From contig NZ_JANLNM010000001.1 in assembly GCF_024701975.1 (NCBI RefSeq), forward strand, positions 558,001 to 622,000: DNA of 64,000 nt, written 5' to 3'. Numbering within the stretch: the stretch's first letter is position 1; every line of letters begins with the position of its first letter. Source of the DNA: Variovorax sp. ZS18.2.2 (GTDB taxonomy: Bacteria > Pseudomonadota > Gammaproteobacteria > Burkholderiales > Burkholderiaceae_C). Of the stretch, positions 55,034 to 63,474 are shown piece after piece. The translations under genes and the position numbers were made by a program. The notes under the pieces were generated by a model that did not search any database, was not told where the DNA came from, and saw only the letters and a program-made list of their open reading frames with translations.

Positions 55034-55822
55034 ATGGAAACCCTCGAAGGCATTGCCTGGGGCGTACGCGACGACATCGGCCGCATCGTGCTGAAGCGGC
55101 CAGAAAGCGCGAATGCGCTGACATCGCCGAGCGCCCGGGTTTTGGTCCGAGCCATCGACGAGGTGCTCGAACAGAAGCCGCGCGCCATCCTGTTGACCGG
55201 CGAGGGCAAGGCCTTCTGCGCGGGCGGCGACATCGACGAGTTCGTGGCGGCCGGCGAGCTCTTGCCCGGGCTGGTGAACGAGATTCTCGACGGGCTTCAT
55301 CCCGTGTTGCTGCGCCTGGTGACGGGCCCGGCGCCGCTGGTGGTGGCCGTGAACGGTCCGGCCGGCGGCGCGGGCGTGGGGCTCGCGCTGTGCGGCGATT
55401 TCGTGCTGGCCGCGGAGTCGATGAAGCTGCGCACGGGCTATGCGGCCATCGGCCTCTCGCCCGATGCGGGCGCCTCGTACTTCCTGTCGCGCCGCGTGGG
55501 GCCGGTGCGGGCGCAGCAATGGCTGATGCTCAGCGAGCCCATCGACAGTCAACGTTGCCTGGCGACGGGTGCGGTCGATGCGGTGTATCCGGATGCCGAA
55601 CTCGCGGCGGCGAGCGAGGCGCTGGCGGCGCGGCTGGCCGCTGGTGCGAGCGCGTCGTTCGCGGGCATCAAGGCCTTGTGCGGCGGCGCGCCGGGCCGGC
55701 CGATCGAAGAACATTTCGCGATGGAGCAGAAGCTGCTGCACGAACGCGCGGGCAGTGCGGATGCGCGTGAAGGCGTGGCGGCGTTCGTCGCGAAGCGGGC
55801 GCCGCGTTTCACGGGCCGCTGA
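55034..55822 (+). CDS. Enoyl-CoA hydratase/isomerase of the acyl-CoA operon
   Basis: A 262-residue crotonase-family protein. The oxyanion-hole motifs are G-K-A-F-C-A-G-G-D-I (about residue 59) and N-G-P-A-G-G-A-G-V-G-L-A (about 106). The loop I-G-L-S-P-D-A-G-A-S-Y-F-L carries Asp where many isomerases have Asp/Glu, consistent with a delta-isomerase or hydratase. It begins one base after the SDR stop and ends the operon. A LysR gene follows 106 bases later on the same strand. Confidence 0.9.
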   Translation: METLEGIAWGVRDDIGRIVLKRPESANALTSPSARVLVRAIDEVLEQKPRAILLTGEGKAFCAGGDIDEFVAAGELLPGLVNEILDGLHPVLLRLVTGPAPLVVAVNGPAGGAGVGLALCGDFVLAAESMKLRTGYAAIGLSPDAGASYFLSRRVGPVRAQQWLMLSEPIDSQRCLATGAVDAVYPDAELAAASEALAARLAAGASASFAGIKALCGGAPGRPIEEHFAMEQKLLHERAGSADAREGVAAFVAKRAPRFTGR

Positions 55823-55928
55823 CTGCTGCCTCCGTGGCTTGCAGCAGGCGGAAGGCAGGCACTGCCGGCATGGCGCGTGCAAGAATTGCCGCGCCCCTTC
55901 CGCCTCGCACCCAGACCACGGAGTTCTC

Positions 55929-56894
55929 TTGAGTCTCGTCTCCACGACCTCGCTTCGGTACTTTGCCGAAGTCGTTCGCGCCGGCTCGATCAGGGCGGCG
56001 TCCGAGAACCTGTACGTCGCGGCCTCAGCCATCAGCCGGCAACTGGCCATGCTCGAGGACTCGCTGGGCGCGCCCTTGCTGGAGCGGCGCCAGGGCCGCG
56101 GCAAGGTCAAGCTCACCGCGGCCGGCGAGATCCTGATGCGCTATCACAAGAACATCGTCAAGGAGTCCGGGCGACTGCACTCCGAGATCGAGGCGCTGCA
56201 GGGGCTCAAACGAGGCCACGTCAATTTCGGCATGCCCGAATCGCTCACGCGCGACTTCATGCCGCAGTTCTTCTCCGGCTTCTCCAAGCGCTATCCGGGC
56301 ATCTCGTTCAGCGTGAAGGTCAGCGGCAGCCCCACGCTGGCAGAGATGCTGCTGGAAGACGACCTCGACGCGTGCTTCACCTTCGGCGACATCGCGTTCC
56401 AGGACATGTCGGTGGTCTATTCGCGGCTCCTGCCGTTGTACGTGCTGGTGCCGACCGGGCATCCGCTCGAAGGCAGCAAGTCGCTGCGGCTCTCCAGCTG
56501 CGCCGAGTACGGCCTGTCCTGGCTCGATTCGTCGCTGTGGGCCAGGCAGCAATACGACGAGATGCTCGCCAAGGCGAAGATCCGCCCGCGCATCGCGCTG
56601 GAGACCAACTCCTACGAGCTCATGCGCAACGTGGCGGCCGAGGGCATGTGCCTCACCTTCACGACCGCGCCGCTGGAAGATCCGTTCGGGCGCCCGAGGG
56701 CGGGTTCCTATGTGCCACTGAAGGACCCGCGCGCCCGGCCGCAGCGCCTGGCCTTGAGCGTGCACAAGGGCCGCAGCCTGCCGATTCCGGTGGCCGCTTT
56801 CCTGTCGGAGCTCACCGCCGCGCTCGAGGCGGCCGAACAATTGGCCGAGCCGCATGCCGAGCCACGGGCCCCGCGAGGCAAGGCCGCCAAGTGA
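55929..56894 (+). CDS. LysR-family transcriptional regulator
   Basis: A 321-residue LysR-type regulator, starting with TTG at 55929; no ATG or GTG is near the first family residue, and cggag lies about nine bases upstream of the TTG. The winged helix-turn-helix is S-L-R-Y-F-A-E-V-V-R-A-G-S-I-R-A-A-S (residues ~7-24), followed by A-I-S-R-Q-L-A-M-L-E. The effector-binding domain fills the rest and ends in a basic tail. It follows the acyl-CoA operon but converges on the deaminase/oxygenase operon, so it may control either. Convergent LysR genes beside a catabolic operon are often its regulator. Confidence 0.85.
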   Translation: MSLVSTTSLRYFAEVVRAGSIRAASENLYVAASAISRQLAMLEDSLGAPLLERRQGRGKVKLTAAGEILMRYHKNIVKESGRLHSEIEALQGLKRGHVNFGMPESLTRDFMPQFFSGFSKRYPGISFSVKVSGSPTLAEMLLEDDLDACFTFGDIAFQDMSVVYSRLLPLYVLVPTGHPLEGSKSLRLSSCAEYGLSWLDSSLWARQQYDEMLAKAKIRPRIALETNSYELMRNVAAEGMCLTFTTAPLEDPFGRPRAGSYVPLKDPRARPQRLALSVHKGRSLPIPVAAFLSELTAALEAAEQLAEPHAEPRAPRGKAAK

Positions 56895-56918
56895 GGAACG
56901 CGCCGCACGGCGGTGTGG

Positions 56919-57923
56919 TCAACCCGCGGCCAGCTCCGCAGGCGTCTTGTACTTCTGCACGGCCGCGAACCGGCGCACCAGGTAGTCGCCCGACCTGATG
57001 GGCGCGTGCCTTGGTTCGCCATCGCCGGGCGCGAACTCGGGGAGGCACGCCACGGGCGTGTCGTAGTCGAGGTTGAAGAAGGTGGGAATCGAGTAGCGCT
57101 CCTTGCCCGTGCGGTTCGCGACGCGGTGCCGGTTGGACACGTAGACATCGTTGGTCCACACCTTCACCAGATCGCCCAGGTTGATGACCAGTGTGCCCTC
57201 GACATACGGCGCGGCCACCCACTCGCCACCGCGCGTACACAGCTCCAGCCCGCCGATGGGGTCTTGCGCCAGCACGGTCAGCATGCCGTAGTCGGTATGC
57301 GCGGCGGCGCCCAGCTCCAGGTTGGTGAACGATTCCTGCGGCGGGTAGTGAAAGAGCCGCGCCTGCACCATCGGCTTGGTGGCGTACTGCAGGAAGAAGC
57401 CTTCGTCCTTGCCGACGGCCGAGGCGAAGATCTTCAGCAGGTTGCGCCCCAGCGCGATGGTGGCGTTGAAGTACGCCATGGCCGCGGGTTCGAGCCAGGG
57501 CTTGTCCGCGGGCCAGCGGTTGGGGCCGTGCAGTGGCAGGCCGTTCGCTACGTCGGGGTCGGCGAGCGGCAGGTCCATGCCGAGTTCGTAGCTTTCCTTC
57601 AGGTCCGGCTTGTGGCCCGGGTGCTGCGTGACGCCCATCGGCATGAAGCCGCGGCGAAAGCGCTCGTCGATGCGGTCTTTCAGGCGCTCTTCCATCGGCA
57701 GCGACATGTAGCGCCGGGTGGCGTCGAACACCGCGTCGATCACGGCCTGCGGCACGCCGTGGTTGCGCACGTAGAAGAAGCCGGTGTTGGTGCAGGCGGC
57801 CTTGAACTGTTCGACCACCGGCCCGATCGGGCCGCCGGCCAGCCACGGGCCCAGGTCGAGGATCGGCATCTCCTCTGCGGAGGCCCTGCGCGGGGCTTCG
57901 AGCTGCTGTTCTTGTTGGGTCAT
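56919..57923 (-). CDS. 2-oxoglutarate/Fe(II)-dependent oxygenase (IPNS-like family)
   Basis: A 334-residue enzyme of the isopenicillin N synthase-like 2OG oxygenase family. An N-terminal DIOX_N part begins P-I-L-D-L-G-P-W-L near residue 20. The iron ligands are His209 and Asp211 in A-A-H-T-D-Y-G and His266 in S-N-R-H-R-V; Arg276/Ser278 in R-Y-S-I-P bind the cosubstrate. All are present, so it should be active. It is the last gene of the operon with the deaminase-like enzyme and the ABC importer, 34 bases after the permease. The context suggests oxidative modification of an imported, possibly purine-like compound, but the substrate is unknown. An aaggag site precedes the ATG. Confidence 0.87.
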   Translation of the reverse strand: MTQQEQQLEAPRRASAEEMPILDLGPWLAGGPIGPVVEQFKAACTNTGFFYVRNHGVPQAVIDAVFDATRRYMSLPMEERLKDRIDERFRRGFMPMGVTQHPGHKPDLKESYELGMDLPLADPDVANGLPLHGPNRWPADKPWLEPAAMAYFNATIALGRNLLKIFASAVGKDEGFFLQYATKPMVQARLFHYPPQESFTNLELGAAAHTDYGMLTVLAQDPIGGLELCTRGGEWVAAPYVEGTLVINLGDLVKVWTNDVYVSNRHRVANRTGKERYSIPTFFNLDYDTPVACLPEFAPGDGEPRHAPIRSGDYLVRRFAAVQKYKTPAELAAG

Positions 57924-57957
57924 TGCGTTGCTCCTTTGTAGTGGTTGGGTTGTTGCT

Positions 57958-58788
57958 TCAGGTGCCGCGGGACAGGTCGGTGAACGCCTCGGCCCAGAAC
58001 ACCACGCGCCGCGCAATCGCCTTCATCAGCCCATGCAGCACGATGCCGATGGCCGAGAGCACGATGAGGATCGCGAACATGCCCGCCGCGTCCATCGAGA
58101 AGTTGCGCTGCAGGATCAGGTAGCCGAGGCCCGCCTGCGCACCCACGAACTCGCCCACGATCGCGCCGATCACGGCCAGCACGATGCCGATGTCCAGCCC
58201 CGCGAACACATAGGGCAGCGCATGCGGCAGCCGCACCATGCGGAACACATGCCAGGGGGAGGCGGTGAACGCGCGCATCAGGTCGATCTGGTCCCTGGGC
58301 GCCGAGCGAAGCCCCACGATCGTGTTGGCGAGCACCGGAAAGAAGACGATGGTCGCGGTGATCACCACCTTGGATGTGGTGTCAAAGCCGAACCACAGCA
58401 CGAACAGCGGCGCCACCGCCACCTTGGGCACGGTCTGGAATGCGACCACGTACGGGTAGAGCACCAGTTCGAGCAGCGCGCTCTGGCCGATCAACGCGCC
58501 CAGCAGGAAGCCCGCGAATGCACCGAGCGCGAAGCCCGCGAGGATCTCGTAGAGCGTCACCCACAGGTGCGGCCACACCTCGCCCGACTGGAAGACGTCG
58601 TAGATCGAGCGGGCGACGCCCACAGGCCCCGGGAAGATCAGGTGCGACACGCCCAGCGCGCTCACCGCGAGCTGCCACGTGGCCACCACGGCGACGAAGA
58701 CGGCCACGATCAGCGCCTTGCGGCGCATGGGGGTGAGCCACGGCGCGGGGGGCTCGAAGTCGATGTTTTCGGTGTTAGCGGTGCTCAT
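57958..58788 (-). CDS. ABC importer permease (SsuC/TauC type)
   Basis: A 276-residue permease of the nitrate/sulfonate/thiamine-precursor type, with six predicted helices (first at ~24-44) and the EAA loop around A-P-R-D-Q-I-D-L-M-R-A-F-T-A-S (about 165-180). Members act as homodimers with an SsuB-type ATPase and an SsuA/THI5-type binding protein, both of which are encoded upstream in this operon. The ATG overlaps the ATPase stop by four bases. It should carry a small organic molecule across the inner membrane; the ligand is not told by the permease. Confidence 0.9.
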   Translation of the reverse strand: MSTANTENIDFEPPAPWLTPMRRKALIVAVFVAVVATWQLAVSALGVSHLIFPGPVGVARSIYDVFQSGEVWPHLWVTLYEILAGFALGAFAGFLLGALIGQSALLELVLYPYVVAFQTVPKVAVAPLFVLWFGFDTTSKVVITATIVFFPVLANTIVGLRSAPRDQIDLMRAFTASPWHVFRMVRLPHALPYVFAGLDIGIVLAVIGAIVGEFVGAQAGLGYLILQRNFSMDAAGMFAILIVLSAIGIVLHGLMKAIARRVVFWAEAFTDLSRGT

Positions 58789-59618
58789 CCGTCGAGCCCT
58801 CCACTGGCGTTCAGGTTGGTCCGGATGCCGCGGACGTGGCTGCCGAAGCGCTCGGTGTTGATGAGGTCCAGCGTGCGGGTGGCGGGCAGGTCGACGTCGA
58901 TCACCTGCGTGACGCGCCCCGGCCGCGGCGACATGACGATCACGCGGTCGCCGAGGAACACGGCTTCCGGAATGCTGTGCGTCACGAGCATGATCGTGGC
59001 GCCGGTGCGCTCGCGCAGCTTGAGCAGCTCGACGTTCATGGTCTCGCGCGTCATGGCGTCGAGCGCGCCGAAGGGCTCGTCCATCAGCAGCAGCATCGGA
59101 TCGTTGACCAGCGCGCGCGCAATGCCCACGCGCTGCTGCATGCCGCCGGAGAGTTCGCCGGGGTACTTGGTCTCGAAGCCGGCCAGCCCCACGAGGTGCA
59201 GGTAGTGCAGGGCGCGTTCGCGCGCGGCCTTCGGCTCGCGTCCCTGGATCTGCGCCGGCACGAGCACGTTGTCCAGGATGTTGCGCCACGGCAGCAGCAC
59301 GGGCGACTGGAACACCACCCCGACATCGCGGCTCGGCCCGCTGTGGCGCCGCCCGCCGAGTTCGACCGTGCCGCGGCTCGCGCGCTCGAGGCCCGCCAGG
59401 ATGCGCAGCAGCGTGCTCTTGCCGCAGCCGCTCGGGCCGACCACGGTGACGAACTCGCCGCGCGCAACGCTGAAGCTCACGTCGTGCAGCGCGACCACGT
59501 CCGCGCCGTCCTTCGAGCGGAAGGTCTTGTGCAGCCCGTCGAAGCGGAACGCCGGCACGGCACCCGATGCTTCCTGCAGCGTCGTTCGCCTGGCAGGGAA
59601 CTGGACGAGTGCGCTCAT
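58785..59618 (-). CDS. ABC importer ATP-binding protein (SsuB/TauB type)
   Basis: A 277-residue ATPase with Walker A G-P-S-G-C-G-K-S-T (about residue 59), Q-loop V-F-Q-S-P, signature L-S-G-G-M-Q-Q-R (about 158), Walker B L-L-L-M-D-E-P-F-G-A-L-D, and switch His in V-T-H-S-I-P-E-A. All functional residues are present. The first ~20 residues before the ATPase fold are not conserved. The ATG at 59618 overlaps the deaminase stop, and its own stop overlaps the permease start, so the three genes are translationally coupled. Confidence 0.92.
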   Translation of the reverse strand: MSALVQFPARRTTLQEASGAVPAFRFDGLHKTFRSKDGADVVALHDVSFSVARGEFVTVVGPSGCGKSTLLRILAGLERASRGTVELGGRRHSGPSRDVGVVFQSPVLLPWRNILDNVLVPAQIQGREPKAARERALHYLHLVGLAGFETKYPGELSGGMQQRVGIARALVNDPMLLLMDEPFGALDAMTRETMNVELLKLRERTGATIMLVTHSIPEAVFLGDRVIVMSPRPGRVTQVIDVDLPATRTLDLINTERFGSHVRGIRTNLNASGGLDG

Positions 59619-60643
59619 GCCGCTGCCTGCTGGATGCTGTGGGCGACCCATGCATCGACGGCGCGGAACGCGGCCGAACGCTGCTCGGGTGTGATGAAGG
59701 CAGCCTCGAAGCTGTTGCGCGCCAGGCTCGTCAGGTCGTCGCGCCCGAGGCCGAGCGCCTGCTGGCATGCGAGGTAGTTGTCGTTGACGTAGCCACCGAA
59801 GTAGGAGGGGTCGTCGGAGTTGACGGTCACGCACAGGCCCGCGTCCATGAGCCTGCGCAGCGGGTGCGCGGCCATCGAGGGCACCAGCTGCAGCTTCAGG
59901 TTGGACAGCGGGCACACCGTGAGCGGAATGCGCAGCCGCACCAGCTGCGCGACGAGCGCGGGGTCGTCGAGGCAGGCATTGCCATGGTCCACGCGCTGCA
60001 CCTGCAGCAGTTCGACCGCCTCGCGCACGTAGGCCGCCGGCCCTTCCTCGCCCGCATGCGCCACCACCTTGAAGCCGCGCTCGCGGCAGCAGCGAAAGAA
60101 CCCGGCGAACTTCGAGGGCGGGTTGCCCAGCTCCGCACCGCCGAGGCCGAAGCCCAGCAGCCGGCCGTACCAGGGACGCAGTTCCTCGAGCAGCGCAAGC
60201 GCCTCGTCTTCGCTGCGGTGGCGCTGCACGACGACGATCAGGCCCGAGCTCATGCCGTCTTCGGCCTCTGCGGCGTCCATCGCGCCGAACACGCCTTCCA
60301 TCACCGCGGCCAGCGGCACCCCGCGGCTGGTGTGGCCCTGCACGCCGAGGAACATCTCCGCATGCAGCACGCGATCGGCATGCGCGCGGCGCAGGTAGTC
60401 GCGCGTCACGTCGTGGAAATCCTGCGGCGCGACGAGCACGCGGCAGCCGTCGTAGTACAGGTTCAGGAAGTCCTGCAGATCGGTGAAGCGGTAGGCGTCG
60501 CGCAGCTCGTCTTCCGTCTGCCAGCGCAGCGCCACACCGTTGCGCCGGGCCAGCCGCAGGAACAGCGCGGGCTCGATCGAGCCTTCGATGTGCATGTGCA
60601 GTTCGGCCTTGGGCAGGCCCGCCACGAATTGTTCGGGCGTCAT
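59615..60643 (-). CDS. Adenosine/adenine deaminase-family enzyme
   Basis: A 342-residue metal-dependent deaminase of the adenosine deaminase superfamily. The metal ligands His16 and His18 are in E-L-H-M-H-I-E-G-S, the next metal histidine and catalytic Glu are in V-V-A-H-A-G-E-E-G, then V-D-H-G and S-D-D-P near 280. The sequence is closer in layout to the bacterial adenine aminohydrolase/ADA-like group than to mammalian ADA, so adenine, adenosine or an N6-substituted purine may be the substrate. Its gene sits between the binding protein and the ATPase of an ABC importer, implying that the imported ligand is its substrate. The start (60643) is one base past the neighbouring stop. Confidence 0.87.
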   Translation of the reverse strand: MTPEQFVAGLPKAELHMHIEGSIEPALFLRLARRNGVALRWQTEDELRDAYRFTDLQDFLNLYYDGCRVLVAPQDFHDVTRDYLRRAHADRVLHAEMFLGVQGHTSRGVPLAAVMEGVFGAMDAAEAEDGMSSGLIVVVQRHRSEDEALALLEELRPWYGRLLGFGLGGAELGNPPSKFAGFFRCCRERGFKVVAHAGEEGPAAYVREAVELLQVQRVDHGNACLDDPALVAQLVRLRIPLTVCPLSNLKLQLVPSMAAHPLRRLMDAGLCVTVNSDDPSYFGGYVNDNYLACQQALGLGRDDLTSLARNSFEAAFITPEQRSAAFRAVDAWVAHSIQQAAA

Positions 60644-60644
60644 G

Positions 60645-61754
60645 TCACAGCCCCTTGCAGGCCTTGGCGGCCTCGATGACGGCATTGCGGTCGAAGCGGT
60701 TGATGGCCTCGACGAAACCGGGCTTCAGGTACAGCATCGACTCGGGTGGCAGCGTGCGCTTGATCAGACCGTCCTTGAGCATCGCGTCCTGCATGCGGCC
60801 GTAGGCGGCCGGACTCATCGCGCCGATCAGCTTGCCGCCGTTCATGGTCTGTGCGTCGGCCATCGTCTCCAGCTGCGTCCGCAGGAGCGCAAGGTCCCAT
60901 TTGGCGAGCGTGGCCTCGTCAGCGCCCGTGGGCCTGGCGCCGGGAAAGTTCTTCCAGTGGATCTGGCGCGCGCACTCGGGGTCGGTCTGCGCGAACAGCG
61001 TCGCCTTGGCCGCGCCGCGCGCGATGGCCTCGACCATCGCCGGGTCGGCGTCGATGGTCTTCTGCATGGTGGCGAAGGTGAAGTCGGGCAGCGAGCGCCA
61101 CGCCGGATCGAACAGCACGCGCATGTTCGCGCCCGCATTCTGGAAGCCGGTGAGCGCGGAGCCCCAGAACATCAGCGCCTGCACGCGACCCGCGCGCAGC
61201 GCCTCGAGCGCCGGCGCGCCGGCACCGGTCGCGATGATCTGCACCTCGGTGTCGGGGTTGATGCCGTTGGCGCGGAGGTACCCCTTGAGCAGCGGCATGC
61301 CGCCCGTGCCCAGGCTGAAGATGCCGATCTTCTTGCCCTTGAGGTCCGCCACCGTCTTCACGGGGCTGTCCTGCGGCACGCCGACGCCCCAGTCGATCAC
61401 GCCGGTGCCCATGAGCCCGCGCACGGCGACGTTGTTCTCGGTGTTGGCCTGGATCAGGCCGGTGGAGTTGACCTGTGCGAAATCGACGCCGCCGGCCACC
61501 ATCTGCTGGATGCCCTGCAGCGAGCCGCCGGTGGTGACGATCCTCACGTCGTAGCCCTCGGCCTTCCAGTAACCCAGGGCGATGGGCAGTGTCAGCCAGG
61601 GGTAGGTGACGTTGACCACCTGCGTACCCAGCGCGATGGTCACGGGCTTGAGCGGCTTGGTCTGGGCCTGCGCCAGGGTGGCCGACAGCAGGAGGCCCAA
61701 GGTTGCGAGTCCTGTGGCAAGGCGGGCGAAGACGGGTTTCAGGTGGGGGGACAT
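60645..61754 (-). CDS. ABC importer periplasmic binding protein (NMT1/THI5-like, SsuA type)
   Basis: A 369-residue secreted binding protein with a Sec signal peptide (L-A-T-L-G-L-L-L-S-A-T-L-A-Q-A, cleavage near residue 30). The mature part begins with V-T-I-A-L-G-T-Q-V-V-N and has the NMT1/THI5 pattern, such as A-L-G-Y-W-K-A-E-G-Y-D-V near 61 and D-L-K-G-K-K-I-G-I-F-S-L-G near 138. Relatives bind thiamine pyrimidines, nitrate or aromatic sulfonates; purine-like ligands are plausible given the downstream deaminase. It heads the operon; its promoter region contains a CAATA-n9-TATTG dyad. Confidence 0.9.
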   Translation of the reverse strand: MSPHLKPVFARLATGLATLGLLLSATLAQAQTKPLKPVTIALGTQVVNVTYPWLTLPIALGYWKAEGYDVRIVTTGGSLQGIQQMVAGGVDFAQVNSTGLIQANTENNVAVRGLMGTGVIDWGVGVPQDSPVKTVADLKGKKIGIFSLGTGGMPLLKGYLRANGINPDTEVQIIATGAGAPALEALRAGRVQALMFWGSALTGFQNAGANMRVLFDPAWRSLPDFTFATMQKTIDADPAMVEAIARGAAKATLFAQTDPECARQIHWKNFPGARPTGADEATLAKWDLALLRTQLETMADAQTMNGGKLIGAMSPAAYGRMQDAMLKDGLIKRTLPPESMLYLKPGFVEAINRFDRNAVIEAAKACKGL

Positions 61755-61815
61755 GAACGATCCTGTGGTGCTCGGATCGCTGCGAGATTAGTCCCGGAAA
61801 TCAATCGCTTTGGAT

Positions 61816-61834
61816 CAATATTCCGTCAGTATTG
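61816..61834. promoter_or_regulatory. Dyad in the promoter region of the deaminase/ABC operon
   Basis: An AT-rich island (about 61795-61855), the most AT-rich part of this end of the window, carries the inverted repeat CAATA (61816-61820) and TATTG (61830-61834) separated by nine bases. It lies about 65 bases upstream of the binding-protein start on the minus strand, where an activator or repressor would bind. A LysR-type dyad is possible, but which protein binds is unknown. Confidence 0.4.
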
Positions 61835-61867
61835 TTCTGATTTTTCGCACATTGAAAGAACGGGTCG

Positions 61868-62800
61868 TCAGGCCTCGGGCTTCTTCTTGAAGACCTTCGC
61901 GATGCCCCAGAGCGCAGCGCCGCCGGCCACGACGGCGATCTTCGCGAACTTGGCGAGGAACGCCAGCGCGAGCGCGAAGAGGCCCAGCTTCTTGACCGCA
62001 ACGCCGGCCACCAGCGCGGCGAGGCCGTAGGCCGCGACCTTGTCGGTGGACGAATTGAAGTCCGCGTACTTCTTGCCGTCGTCGTACTGGAGCGCGGCCA
62101 ACAGCTTGGCGGCATCGGGCTTGTAGGTGTCCAGGTCCTTGGCGTTGGTGATGAGGTTCAGGCTCAGGTAGCCCTCGCGGCCCAGCGCATAGGTGTTGTA
62201 GTTGACGCCCTGGTTGTCACCCGTGCTGCCCTTCTTCTTCGAGAGCGCCGACCACACGAGGCGATGCGTCTCGGCCTCGTACTGCGGCTTCTGCGCCCAG
62301 CCCGTGACCTCGATGCCGTCGATGCCGCGCTTGGCGCGCTCCTCGTTCGCGGCCTCGGTGCCTTCCTTCAGGCTCTTGAGCAGGTCGTCGGCGTTCCAGT
62401 CCTTCGCGTCGTCGTCCTTGATGTAGCCCTCTTTCACGAACTTGACGACGGCCATCCAGTCGGCGTCGTCGGCGGGGAAGATCGCGCCGATGAAGGTGTC
62501 GTCGGTGCGGTTGCCCATGCTGTGCATGAGCTGCGCGGCCGCGGGCGTCGGCACCCAGATGTAGCCGGCCGGCAGCTGCAGGTGGGCCTGGTCGCGCAGG
62601 GGGATGTCGGCGGGGCCGGCCTTCTGCACGGCCTTGGCGGCCTTGAAGGCGGCTTCCTGCTCGGCTTCCAGCGAGTTCGCTGTAGAGGCAGTGGCCGGAG
62701 CCGTTGAAGTGGTCGGTGATGCGGCGTTGCCGACATTGGTGGCCGCAAGGGCGCACGCGAGCAGCAAGCCGGCCGTCAGGCGGGCAGTACGAATACGCAA
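61868..62800 (-). CDS. DUF2167 membrane-anchored protein
   Basis: A 310-residue protein with a Sec signal peptide (L-T-A-G-L-L-L-A-C-A-L-A-A) and a conserved DUF2167 domain from about residue 75, with L-P-A-G-Y-I-W-V-P, then A-D-W-M-A-V-V-K-F and Y-I-K-D-D-D-A-K-D-W-N-A-D. Two hydrophobic helices are at the C-terminus (about 255-300), followed by a K-K-K-P-E-A tail. It should sit in the inner membrane with the domain in the periplasm; the function is unknown. The start is TTG at 62800, preceded by gaggaga and giving the signal peptide; there is no nearby ATG. An alternative later start would remove the signal. Confidence 0.82.
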   Translation of the reverse strand: MRIRTARLTAGLLLACALAATNVGNAASPTTSTAPATASTANSLEAEQEAAFKAAKAVQKAGPADIPLRDQAHLQLPAGYIWVPTPAAAQLMHSMGNRTDDTFIGAIFPADDADWMAVVKFVKEGYIKDDDAKDWNADDLLKSLKEGTEAANEERAKRGIDGIEVTGWAQKPQYEAETHRLVWSALSKKKGSTGDNQGVNYNTYALGREGYLSLNLITNAKDLDTYKPDAAKLLAALQYDDGKKYADFNSSTDKVAAYGLAALVAGVAVKKLGLFALALAFLAKFAKIAVVAGGAALWGIAKVFKKKPEA

Positions 62801-62882
62801 GTTCTCTCTCCTCGGTTGTTGTCGGTTTTGGTGAGACGCGAGGAGTCTATCGGGGCCCCGGCCAGTGCCCAACAGTGCGTTT

Positions 62883-63305
62883 TCAGGGCCAGGGCGTGGG
62901 CGGCGGAATCTCGCACACCGGCTCGACGTCGATGCTCTTGAAGTCCGCCGGCGAGACGATCTCCAGGTACTCCATGTCGGGCGAGTAGTCGAACAGGAAG
63001 TGCCGGATGCCCGGCCGCTGGTGCACCACGTCGCCGGCCTCGACCAGGGTCTCCTTGTCCTCGTACATGAAGCGGGCCCAGCCCTTGAGCATGATGACGA
63101 TCTGGAAGTCCGCCTCGTGCCGGTGCCAGCCGGTGCCCGTTTCCGGTGCCATGTTGGCCTTGACCAGATGCGCGATGACCTTGCCGTTGGTGGCCTCGGC
63201 GACGCCCAGGTCGCGGTACAGGAAGAAATCGCGCAGGCCGCCCGAGACGAACTCTGTGTCACCGGGCTTGACGTGGGAGAACTGGGTGGCGGTACGGTCC
63301 AGCAT
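62883..63305 (-). CDS. Cupin-domain protein
   Basis: A 140-residue single-cupin protein. The first cupin motif is G-T-G-W-H-R-H-E-A-D-F-Q (about residue 57-68, two His and one Glu-like ligand replaced by Asp), and the second is G-D-V-V-H-Q-R-P-G-I-R-H (about 90-101). Such proteins bind a metal and act as dioxygenases, isomerases or sensors; the reaction is unknown. The ATG at 63305 has gaaggag upstream, which rules out the earlier in-frame ATG at 63389. Confidence 0.82.
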   Translation of the reverse strand: MLDRTATQFSHVKPGDTEFVSGGLRDFFLYRDLGVAEATNGKVIAHLVKANMAPETGTGWHRHEADFQIVIMLKGWARFMYEDKETLVEAGDVVHQRPGIRHFLFDYSPDMEYLEIVSPADFKSIDVEPVCEIPPPTPWP

Positions 63306-63474
63306 GGGGCGCTCCTTCGCAGGTGGTTGTGTGCTGCACCGCAGCACGCATAAAGCGTTCCTGTTCGTGGGGGCTTTTGTTTGCGCCACGGGGCATTCGT
63401 GACTTTCTTCCTGTCCCTTTGACGCCCTTTGTCGCCCCTTGACGCCCCTTCACCCCCTTCCCATACTCAACCGC

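Noticed and set aside
58305..58330. CACGATCGTG-like palindrome near 58315 as another copy of the etf operator
   Set aside because: It lies inside the permease coding sequence and lacks the A/T-rich arms of the etf site.
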